Origin: Ophioceras dolichostomum
Taxonomy: Eukaryota > Ascomycota > Sordariomycetes > Magnaporthales > Ophioceraceae
NCBI GenBank assembly: GCA_003049485.1
Contig: PYST01000322.1
Coordinates: 1-42,856, forward strand
DNA length: 42,856 nt
Direction of reading: 5' to 3'
Shown here in pieces: positions 32,920 through 42,282 of this stretch (positions are counted from its first letter, which is position 1; each line of letters opens with the position of its first letter). The translations under genes and the position numbers were made by a program. The notes beneath the pieces are model-generated. The model was not told the origin of the DNA. It saw only the letters and a program-made list of their open reading frames with translations, and did no database searches.

Positions 32920-33678
32920 ATGTCAACATCCACGTCCAACTTTCTTCCCAAGGCACCTCCGACGACCGAAATATTCCAAAGGCAAGTTCCAGGATTCCCA
33001 GGAGGTCAAAACCCCGATGATTGGGGTCAGGGACTCGCGAGCGAGATCGTGAACAGCATCAGAGCGGGCTTCAGCACCAGAAGTAACGGGGCGATCATCA
33101 TCATCAATAGCGCCACCTCCGCTCCCACCTCCACGCCCGCTTTCAGCAACAGCCCCCAGATTGTGCTATCTGCGACACCGACCGCTACACAAGCGCGAGA
33201 TCCGGCGACACAATCGACAGTTACATCCGCAAAAACGACTTTCGAGACGAGCATCGCCAGCCCGACACATCTCAACAGCAGCAACAACGAAAAAACGCGA
33301 AGCCCAACAAGCTCCGCGACGACGTCCTCTCCCAGAGAAACAGTCGAAATTATTAGAACTGCCAGCGACAGGCTCAGCGCAGCAGAGATAGTCGGGATAG
33401 GGATCAGCATCGCCGTGTTTGCCGTCCTGGTCATCGGCGTCGTCGGGTTCGTCCTCTACCGCCTGCGCAGGCTACGCACGAGATCTCCGACTGTGGGGAA
33501 CTCAGGTCACACTGATTCGGCACAGTCGGATTACCATACCAAGCCCGAGCTGGCCGGATCATTACCCGTCCTTTTAAAAGGCGGGCCGATCTCCGAGCTC
33601 TCCGTTCCATGGGAACATTCTCCTTCTGGTGGTGGATCATCAGATGAAAAGCTCAAGAGGATGTATGAGCTGCCTTGA
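32920..33678 (+). CDS. array member 2: Ser/Thr-rich single-pass membrane protein
   Basis: The first ATG in frame is at 32920 and gives 252 aa in one exon. An N-terminal Asn/Pro/Gly-containing stretch is followed by about 90 residues rich in Ser/Thr/Ala, including S-A-T-S-A-P-T-S-T-P. The transmembrane helix is at about 155-178 (VGIGISIAVFAVLVIGVVGF), followed directly by V-L-Y-R-L-R-R-L-R. About 30 residues inside the cell is the shared motif H-T-K-P-E-L-A-G-S, then I-S-E-L, and the protein ends Y-E-L-P. No signal peptide and no KRE9-like domain are visible, so it would be a stalk-only sensor or a truncated copy of the longer members. Confidence 0.78.
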   Translation: MSTSTSNFLPKAPPTTEIFQRQVPGFPGGQNPDDWGQGLASEIVNSIRAGFSTRSNGAIIIINSATSAPTSTPAFSNSPQIVLSATPTATQARDPATQSTVTSAKTTFETSIASPTHLNSSNNEKTRSPTSSATTSSPRETVEIIRTASDRLSAAEIVGIGISIAVFAVLVIGVVGFVLYRLRRLRTRSPTVGNSGHTDSAQSDYHTKPELAGSLPVLLKGGPISELSVPWEHSPSGGGSSDEKLKRMYELP

Positions 33679-34784
33679 ACTTAGGATGGACGCCGAGAGA
33701 GAGAGAGAAAAAAGAGAGGGAGGAAAAAGCGAGGGGCACGCGAGCAGGCGAATGCGAACTGGCTGGCCGAGCCGCCAAGCGGGAGCTTCCGGATAGGAAG
33801 GAAGGAAGGAAGTGCGGGCTGAGAGGTGGTGGCTGGGGACGCCTGGGGTTTTGGTTGGGCTTACTGGGTCCGGCACAGGCGGGTTAGGTTGGACAGAGCC
33901 GCAACGGCTCAGCTGCTCAATGCGTGTACGAGTGCTACCCCGGGGATGCTGCCGAGGGAAATCAAGACCAAATTCGGGTCCGGGCAAGTGGCCGAGGAAT
34001 CGGGGGCGGGATTGAAGGCAGGGGCCGACCAATCTCAATCGACCGCCCCGAAAAACCCGGAGAGCAATTCTGCTTGGGGAAAGAACCAGACGTATTATTA
34101 GATTGGGGTAGGTTGAGAGTGAGACAAGATACCTACACCTACCTTGTGCGAAGGAAGAACAATTAATTGGAAGACCCAACAACAGTCTACACGCGCTTCC
34201 GAGCCACGACGGAGCGGAGGAAGAGGGATTGACGGCTGGTGCTGTGAATGATGTTGTTGTTGGTTGGGGTGCTCAGGCGGCACAGCCAAAAGATTGACAC
34301 TACATGTACTGACACAAGTACAGCGCAGAGCGATGGATTAAGGGGATTAGCGCAGCCGCCAAGGGGTCTCGCGCAAACGAGCGTTATGACTTCAGGCGTG
34401 ATTGGCTGCACCACCTTCGATGATCTCTGTACACCGAACAACGCACCATCGCAAAGCCGCCTGGACCCCAAGTATTCCCCATAGATCCCGTTATCATCAG
34501 CATCATTCTCATCACATAATCAACGAGCCAATTGCTTTTGTGGCATGGGTGGAGGGAGGAATGGGGCATACAGCCCCCAAAAGCCGTCGTCGTCGATCAA
34601 TCCCATCGGCTTGATCATGTGTTCCCTCGCCGTCGCTTTTTTGTTTCCCTTATCTGTTAGAAGGTTGACCCTCTCCCCTATTATGTTTGTGTTCCTTCGC
34701 CGTTTTCAGCTCCGTTTGGGTTTCTTTGTCCCTCCCTGATTGTCGTCGTCGCTGTCGCCGACCAAGCCGTGGTCTTGGGCGGCG
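33679..34784. other. intergenic spacer between array members 2 and 3
   Basis: There is a purine-rich GA tract just after the stop (33690-33760) and a GAAGGAAGGAAGG repeat at about 33797. No gene was recognised. An ATACCTACACCTACCTT cluster lies at about 34128-34145. Confidence 0.45.
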
Positions 34785-36733
34785 ATGATGAGCAGATCAC
34801 TCATGATTCTTCTCGCACTGCTGGCAGCGTTGCCACTACCGGTGGGCTGCTGGGTTACCTTCAGCCCTAGGCCGAATTTGGGCACTGTGCTACACGTCGG
34901 CACGGAATACACGGTGAAATGGAAAGAAGAACTTATTTGGCAGCAAGATTATTTTGCTGTCCAGATAGTTGGAGGTGTTTCGAGTACGGTGGTACTTACA
35001 TGTCAGTCTTTTGATCCCCTCGTCCTCTCTCCCCTCCTCATCCTCTTTAAACAGCCTGTCGCCCGTCATCATCCACCGTATCACAAGTGCTCGATGCGAT
35101 ACCAAACTACCGGCTTTCCCCTCTCTGACTAAGGGCCAGAACAGAGGTGGCTAAATTAGGCGCTAATGCACCAACAAACGTGTCCTACCGCCTAGGCTCT
35201 TCGTATGTTAGCCCGGCTACGAATTGTACCTTCACTGTCCCAGCGGTTACGCCGGGAGCTTGGTTTTTTGAGGTCCAGGAAGGGACGAGTACATATACTC
35301 GGTCCGACGCTTTCACAATCGACGATGTTAGCTAAATTTCTTTCCCAGTTCCTCCTTCTTGTACGTCAATTGACCATGCGGTCGATGCTTGTTGTGGCAT
35401 GTTGCCTCGCTCGAGTGCTGACTTGATCAAAACTCGGAAGGAATCGGCTGGAATCAGCAGCACGCGCATAATAAGCAGCTCTACAACAAGCAGCATCACG
35501 TCCCGCACAAGCCAACTGAGCGAGACGGAGACCAGAACATCAGAGGCAAGCAAGACTGAGGCCAAGTCGAGCGAGACTAGCAGTGGGGACCAATCAAGCG
35601 TAGTCCCAACCGGGACGAAGACGAAGAGCCAGACGGAGCCCAGCAGTTCCGGCGTCGACAAAACGGTCACGCAGACCACGACCGGGTTGGGCGGAGCAGC
35701 CCAGTCGAACAATGCAAACTCGTCGACACCCTTGGGAGCGAGTGGAGGCAGCGACTCGCCCCCCGGGCTGAACACAGCGGAAAAGGCCGGCATCGGAGCA
35801 GGACTCGGCATCTTCGCTATAGCGGTCCTCTCCCTCCTCGGTGGTATTCTTTACAGGCTTCACAGCCGTCAGAAGCAGCAGCAGCAGGACAGTCAGGGAG
35901 ACACCATCTCTGGATCAACTTTATACCCTTCGACGACCATCGGCGGAAACGGTTACGACCCCTCGATCAAGTTCGAGCTGGTGGGCTCGCCAGCAGACAC
36001 GGGAGAGGTGGCCGAGCTCCTCGCGCCACGTGGACTGCATGAGCTGGCTCTGTGGCACCAAGCGAGCCCTACCTCGCCGGCGCCGTCGTATTCAACCCCG
36101 CCATCGACGCCGCCGTATACGCAGCAGCGTGATGCTCATCACAGTGATCCCCAGCGGCTGGCTGTCCGGTGGATAACGGCGCCACTGTCCATACCTACGA
36201 CAACGACGACACCGCCACCAGTTCTCTCAACGTCAGCACCGATACCGTCGACATCAGCACACGGGTATTCACATCATTCCTACCCCATCATACCATCGAA
36301 ATCTCCTCGAAGGACGGTCTCGTCGCACTCTCAGCCGGTGCGGATGAGTCCATCCTCCGACCATCCCTTAACTAAACCACCACCAGTACCGTCAAAGTCT
36401 CCACATACTATTCTCTCATACCCCCCTACTCCTAAGATGACATCGCTATCCCCCCAGGCGACAGAAGTTTTGCCGCATTCTCGTCAGACGCCGCCGGTTC
36501 TTTCGCCCTGCCTGAGTCCTCGTCGCGTAGTGGCCCCCTCCGACTTTCGGCAGGCAGCGCCGTCGTATCCCCAGCACGCTGTTCTGTCGAATTTTCAGCG
36601 TGAGCATCAGCAGCAGCACCACCACCACCAGGCGGGGCCGCCGCTCGTATCAGATTATGGGCAGGAACAACCGAGACGCTCACGGTGGTCTCGCTGGGCC
36701 ACCGGAAGGGAACCCAGTAATATTTGGCTATGA
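34785..36733 (+). CDS. array member 3: KRE9/KNH1-like ectodomain, Ser/Thr stalk, TM, Pro-rich tail
   Basis: It begins with a signal peptide (S-L-M-I-L-L-A-L-L-A-A-L core) and then a domain of about 100 residues: V-G-T-E-Y-T-V-K-W, D-Y-F-A-V-Q-I-V, N-V-S-Y-R-L, N-C-T-F-T-V-P and S-D-A-F-T-I. This has the strand order of KRE9/KNH1-like wall proteins. Proposed exons: 34785-34991, 35147-35326 and 35441-36733 (about 559 aa). The first donor is uncertain (GTACTT at 34992, or GTACGG at 34984 with the acceptor moved by 2 nt). The second intron uses weak GTTAGC/AAG ends but has a good GCTGAC branch; it removes an in-frame TAA at 35333 and sits where member 4 has its intron. A Ser/Thr stalk, a TM helix (35785-35860) and L-Y-R-L-H-S-R follow, then K-F-E-L-V-G-S, A-E-L-L and H-E-L-A. 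A long Pro/Ser tail has PPPVPSKSP-type SH3-ligand repeats. Confidence 0.75.
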
Positions 36734-37854
36734 GTCATTGCATCCTGCATAGTTCTTCCTCTTCCCTGTCCCTCTCTGTAAGAACATCTGTAGTATCGAT
36801 AAGGGGGAGATGTCGTGTACCTAACCTACTCCTAGACATAAACACTCACGTTCATAGGTCCGGAGAGAGTGATACCCCAGCGCGCTGCAGTAATGCAAGA
36901 GTGGATTGTTCCGCTGTTGTGTTGGACAGCTTTGTATTGCTAGGTCACTTCTGGACCTGCCTGCCCCCTTGGCACACTGCTTGAATCTTCGGCGAAGTGG
37001 AGACTATTCGGCGAGGGCACGCTAAATAAGGAGGTGCTACCATGCTCCGACAGTGCAGATTAATGGCGGGGACTCGGGTACGAGGAGATGCTATATCGAC
37101 CGTCCTCGGTTAGTATTGCCTGTTGTTCCGTTCGGATGAGAGGACAGAGCCGCCCCAAACCTCCTGGAGCCCTCCCGTCCAGCTACGAGCTAGCTGCGTC
37201 GAACCGCAAACCTAGTGACAAGGAGAGTCTTAGCGAGACGTGCCTGGAGAGAAGCTGCCTGCCTGGGTGGAATGTTCGAGAGAAGAGAGAAGCCACTAAA
37301 TACAAGCATCCAATCCCAACCGTCTCGGCGACAGGACGGCGAAGCCTGTTCCTGGAAAGAAATCCGGTGACCGTGGTAGGGGACGGTACGAAAGCGAGGC
37401 CGTTTCGGGTTACACACATCGCATTCGCTTCGGAAGCTGGAGAACTGCGGAGGGGTCACTCACTCTTCGATGTTCACATAAGGAGGGGGGGGCAATAATA
37501 AGAGTCGTAAATCGTCGCCGTTCTAATTGGATCTTGCTAACTATCTCGTTAGTCCTTTCTTTCCATGGACGCCTCTCCCGCGGAGAAGCCCAAAAACAAC
37601 TTTGAACACCATGGCTAGTACAGTCTAAATATGGTAAAGCCTTTCACTGGCCCCTGCCTCTTGGCTCCTATTTCTCCCGTCCACCCTGCTAACTATTGGT
37701 CTAGTACGCCGTCCCCAGTTCCTCCATGCCATCCCTTGCAGAAATACCCTCTCAATTCGTCATCCAATCACTCCCTGATACCATCTCCAGTCTCTCCCGA
37801 AGCCCTCTCCTCCTATCTATGCATGTGTGTGATGGTAGTCATATGGTCCGCCTC
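36734..37854. other. intergenic spacer
   Basis: Frames exist at 37088-37498 (+) and antisense to it, but none has family features. Nothing else was recognised. Confidence 0.45.
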
Positions 37855-38097
37855 TCACTGCTGCGGCTTCCCGGCGGTGCAGTCGGCCCTGTGGTGGACG
37901 CCGTCGCCGTGGACGTGGGTGAAGCACGAGCAGCCGTCCCGGCGCCAGGCGTTGGGCCAGTTGTTGCGGTAGCGGCCGGAGAAGACGCCGAAAGTGAGGA
38001 CGTCGAGGGCGATATTGGAGGCCATGTAGACGGCGCCGGGCCGGTTGGCGCCGGTGGATGGCTGGGTGTAGGCGGCTTGCTGCTGGACGCCAGGCAT
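37855..38097 (-). CDS. small Cys/His-rich protein, 80 aa
   Basis: The ATG at 38097 opens an 80-residue frame. It has a hydrophilic N-terminus (M-P-G-V-Q-Q-Q), a mildly hydrophobic centre (A-L-D-V-L-T-F-G-V-F) and an ordered-looking end. That end reads N-N-W-P-N-A-W-R-R-D-G-C-S-C-F-T-H-V-H-G, then H-H-R-A-D-C: three cysteines and four histidines in 20 residues, which could bind metal. The frame stays open upstream to 38340, but that part is His/Gln/Thr-rich sequence from CAT/CAA repeats and reads like an untranslated leader. I do not recognise a family. The distinctive amino-acid composition argues for a real gene. Confidence 0.55.
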   Translation of the reverse strand: MPGVQQQAAYTQPSTGANRPGAVYMASNIALDVLTFGVFSGRYRNNWPNAWRRDGCSCFTHVHGDGVHHRADCTAGKPQQ

Positions 38098-40353
38098 GAT
38101 GATGATGATTTTGTGGGGTTTGTTGGTGTAGGAAGGGTCTTGTGGTGTGGCTTTGTTGTTTGATGCTGCTTGAGACAGTGTAGTAGCAGATGATGTTGTT
38201 GATTTAGATGGACAAGTAGATATAGTTGGGTGGTTGTAGAGTGATATTTGGTCGATGTGTTGCTTTTGTGTTTGATGCTGATGATGTTGTTGATGTTGTT
38301 GATGATGAGGATGGAGACGAAAAGAAAGACTGACCTTCACGGAAGATGAAGGCGATACTTATACACATTTACTTGCACTATTCTCTCAGTATGATCCCGC
38401 AACCAGCCTATGATTCCCGTTTTGGTGATGCAGTCCCGGTGTTGTTGATACTATCCGCGGACCATCTCGATCGCGAACATCCTTTCCGTGGGAATGGGAA
38501 TCCCATCCCAAGCTGCCACGTGCAAAGAACCGTTTAAAAAAAAAGAGGCGTCAAAATCAGGAGATGTCGGCGTTGGCCAGCGGCTTGGCGCTGCGCGGGG
38601 AAATACTTGCACTGAAGTTCTGGCCAGTGTGCTGTCATTCCCTGGAATTTTCTGTGTAACAAGAACGCATTAATGTTGGAGCGACGGAACCGTGACTCAA
38701 GTTACACGAGGCGTGCAGAAGCGAAAGCACAGGGAAGGGCAGGGATTACTCATGAGCAGGCGGACTGGCGGCGGTTTCTCCGCTCGGGAATTTCAGCCAG
38801 CAACCAATGACCCACCGCGGGCCCGCGGGATTGGGCGTTCTACCGTTTTCAGCTCCACACTGCCGAGACTTGCTCGGAGAGGAAACCCACAAATGGCCGG
38901 GTGGAATAGGGGTTCTAACCGGCTGCCATGTCCGAATCTAGGTCTTCTTGTCTTCCGGCTTCCTTCCTTTGGATTTCTACCCGACTCTGGTGCTGACTCA
39001 GTTCTCCGCCTTCGCATGTCTTGGCCGAAGGAGATGTTGCTGCGTGTGTCGAGCTGCAGGGACCCCAAGTCTTGTGGTCATAGGCATCGACTATGGGGCC
39101 ACTCCCACCGATGAGCTCCGGTCGCAGCAGTGTAGACTAATCGATGAGCGAGTTGCGGCTATTCCTTGACTAGCTGGGTTGCTTCACTACTTGGTAGGTA
39201 AGGAGGCACCACTATTATCTCGGAGCAACATGCAGCTCCTTGTGACAGTTGAAAACGCTCTAAGGAGTGAGATTTGGGAGCCTCTGGGGAGAGAGTTAGA
39301 AGCTCTCCCAGGGCAAAAAGGCGTAGTATTTGTAGGCTTTGTAAGCCCCCAAAAAGTGCCTGGAACACGTGATTCCTATCGTCACACTCCTGTCATGCCC
39401 AATCTTTGTTCCCTATTAAAATTGACATCACCAGCTGACTACCGTATTTATGTACGGCGAAGAGCTGATACCCAAGCCTCCTGTTCCAGACTGTCGGATG
39501 CTCTGACAGCATGAATCAAATCTTGCAAAGCCTAACGATTCGGGCCGGGAGATTTTGTTGCCGCATGAATCGGCTGTTAGCGCGTCGAGCTGAGAACCCC
39601 TGCCCGCACATAGCAGACCCCTTCCAGCCCCTCTGTATATCCTTTTGGCATTAACGGCGCGTACCTTAAAGAAGCGGACCTGGTGTGACCGTTGGAATTG
39701 AGTGGTACATATTTTGAGACCGTGCGGGGTGTGTGCAGGGCTGGGGCGTCGCCGCTGGCTCGATGTGGCTTTGTGTAAAAGCTGCAGGTTGCCACCCACA
39801 AGGCCTCAGGTTGTGTCTTCTCCGCCCGTCTCGAAGATTGCTAGAATCCGGGGTAATGAAGCAGGAAAACGTCATCTCGGTGAATGCAAACTTGAGTTGT
39901 TGAAACTTCAGTGATTGTGTAGCTGATTCTTGGTGAAAGAAAGTTGGAATACGAAAATGCCCACCCTGTCGGGAGGCCATGGGGAAAGGGATAAGCACGC
40001 GTGCAAAATACTACTGAATTCTTGTGTCTCTCTTCCAAAGGAAAGCTATCTGTGCGTTGGTGGGGAGAGCGACCTTATAAAGGCTGCTTGGTAGGTAGAT
40101 GCCTTGGAAGTTGATGCCTTAGGACTGAGGCAACAGCTGCCACGTGAGCAGGTACCTACTATGAACCAACACACCCCGCTCTGTACCCTTCCGCCTCAAA
40201 TGCAGGGGGCCAAAAAATCTCAACTGTCCGTCAATCCCGGTTGCCTCTCGGAGATTCAGAAGGACCGTGTTGGCATCAAAAATAGTTCACGGGCCAACCT
40301 CCCTCTGACATCATTGGAAGAAAGGATGATGATGGAATGCTTGATCGCTTTCC
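38098..40353. other. intergenic region
   Basis: The first 250 bp are CAT/CAA triplet-rich on the minus strand, including a GTTGAT repeat at 38281-38312, and are probably the leader of the small Cys/His-rich gene. The rest holds only short frames on both strands without recognisable features. A GGTAGGTAGATGCC motif lies at about 40090. Confidence 0.45.
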
Positions 40354-41641
40354 ATGCTCTTTGTTTGCTCTTCCTTGTCGGCTTTCCTTTCGCGCGACGA
40401 GGCTAAGAGGCGATTCTTTCGCGGCATTCTGACGGCTTGGCTGTTTTCGCTCGTCTGCGCATCTGTTATTGATTAGTCCGAACTCGACATTGTCGTGGGC
40501 CAACAATTCACGCTTAGTTGGCCCGATGCCGAAGCGCCTCCAAGAATTCAGCTCATGCGATCGTGGACGGCTTCTCTGGATGATCTCCATCCGATATTGG
40601 ACGTTCGTTCCCCAAGCTTCTTCGAACTCGTGACATCACGCAACTCGAGCTAACATCCTGGCAGCCAATCTTAGAGGACACTCGGTTGAGATCACGTTGC
40701 TTGCAGGCCACGGCGTGTTTCCCACGGCGTGGCATGTCTTCAGGATGAGCACTGGAAGCGTCGACGCTCACGACTCGATGGTGTTCCGGGTTTCGAGTCC
40801 CGTAAGTCGCATCCAATAACGACAGATCTGCGAGCTAGAATCGACGGAAATTTGATGAAACTACTAAATGCTAGCCACTTGGTACTTCTCACTTCGAAAT
40901 GCGGCAGGCTCGCCATGTGAACCATTCCCGCAGACAAGTTTTTATGGCACCCCCATCGTCGTCGACATCCTCAGAGAATGTAAAAACGGTTCTCGAAACT
41001 AGCGGCGCCACTACAGTAGTGGTGATATCGACAATAGTAGAGACGGTCGAACCTACGGATCCCAGAGAGACGAGCACTAGTCTACCAGTCGTCTTCTTGA
41101 CTCGGCCGACGAGCACACCGGATGAGAGCGGCACGACAGAGTTTCCGCCCGCTACCACCACATCACCTCCCAGAGCACCACCCGAACAGTTATTGTAGAC
41201 ACGTCCGAGACCTTGAGCACAAGCTCGGCAGCTACGGCGCCTCCACCGTCAAGCGCCGGTAGCGACAGCGATGGGGCCAGAGGCGGAAGCGGCGGGGAAG
41301 GCGGCGACGGCCTTCGCACAGGGGAAAAGATCGGCATCGCAGCCGGGGTCAGCGTGTTCGGGATCATCGTCATTGTGCTTCTCGCCTTCATCCTGCGCCG
41401 ACTGCGTCAGCGTCCAAGAAAATCCGACGTCCCCGAGGCGGCCCCCAGCAGCCTAGCTGCCTACGAGGGAAAGCCTGAGCTAGATGGCTCCACCGCAGTG
41501 GGATCGACACTGGCCAGTCCGAGTGTGGGGGACTCAAATATGCCAGGTGGTCTCCAAGAGTTGGGAGGATCGTGTTTGGGCCCATTCGAGCTTCTAGTAG
41601 ACCCCATAAGGACACATCCTTCTGCCAAGAGCGGTATATAA
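40354..41641 (+). pseudogene. array member 4: broken KRE9-like/Ser-Thr/TM paralogue
   Basis: From the ATG at 40354, frame 1 runs through a signal-peptide-like core (I-L-T-A-W-L-F-S-L-V-C-A), meets TAG at 40474, and continues in the same frame with V-V-G-Q-Q-F-T-L-S-W. That is the counterpart of V-G-T-E-Y-T-V-K-W in member 3. After an intron (GTTCGT at 40603, CTAAC branch, GCAG at 40664) the domain resumes one base out of phase (E-I-T-L-L-A-G, T-A-W-H-V-F-R, M-V-F-R-V). A second intron (40802-40907, GTAAGT/GGCAG) leads to a Thr/Ser stalk, which needs another one-base shift near 41150-41180. The transmembrane helix (41327-41405), R-R-L-R-Q-R and the tail motif K-P-E-L-D-G-S, then Q-E-L-G-G and P-F-E-L, follow before the stop. 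At least three lesions indicate a decaying copy, unless assembly errors explain the shifts. Confidence 0.7.
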
Positions 41642-42282
41642 CGGCAGCGTTGGATCCGTCTGAGGTGCAGGCGCCGTTTATCGGCTTCGTGCAAGACGAT
41701 GCCCCAACTGAATGGTTCGGGGCAACTCATTGCTAGTGGAACCCTCCAGTTGTGTGTAGCTCATCAATCCATGATTTTAACCCCATTTTTAACTTACATT
41801 TCTAGCATACTAGTACACTAAGTGACACTAAGTCATGGGGTTAAAAGCTGAACGCAACGACTTGATTGGTACAGTGGAGGATGGCACGGTAGAGAAGGAC
41901 TTCTGTGGCACCAGCATTGCTGCTACAGAACGAGGAGTAAGAACAAACGTCATTTTTATTGCAGAATGTGACTGGCTCCAGATGCCGCACCCATTTCGGT
42001 GAAACCAAATACAAAAAGGGAACATACATGCGGAGCCAGGGATTCTGCTGTGGTGAGGCTTAACAGACCGGCGGTCACGTTCCACTAGCACCATGGGACT
42101 TGATGTTTAATTGCCCCATCCCCTGTCTTGCTCCAAGGCAGGAGGACTGTTTTCGTCCACGCTCTTCCCCTATCGGTTACGTAAATCGATCTCGTCGGCT
42201 TGCACGCGCATTTTACCGCTATGGCTACCTTGCCTCTGAGCGGTGAATCCACAACCAGGTCAAGGATTGCACCGCCTGATAA
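41642..42282. other. intergenic spacer with 12-bp inverted repeat
   Basis: The spacer contains a perfect inverted repeat, TTTTAACCCCAT (41775-41786) and ATGGGGTTAAAA (41835-41846), around a 48-bp loop with a short ACACTAAGTG/C direct repeat. An ATG frame at 42221 runs towards array member 5 in a different frame. No complete exon for member 5 was identified. Confidence 0.5.

Noticed and set aside
35333..35335. TAA read as a nonsense mutation of array member 3
   Set aside because: An in-phase intron with a good branch point lies at the homologous position of the member 4 intron, so the stop is more likely intronic; kept as an alternative.
35327..35348. A 22-nt GTTAGC...CCAG intron in array member 3
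   Set aside because: Too short for a fungal intron and out of phase with the downstream stalk; the 114-nt alternative is in phase.
38098..38340. Upstream extension of the small Cys/His-rich frame
   Set aside because: It is CAT/CAA repeat translated as His/Gln/Thr runs, with poor start context; more likely 5' leader.
40769..40801. tRNA B-box-like GGTTTCGAGTCCC
   Set aside because: No A box or cloverleaf around it, and it lies within the ectodomain exon of array member 4.
40354..41641. Repeat-induced point mutation as the cause of member 4 decay
   Set aside because: Only the TAG could be a C-to-T change; GC content stays normal and the other lesions are one-base shifts.
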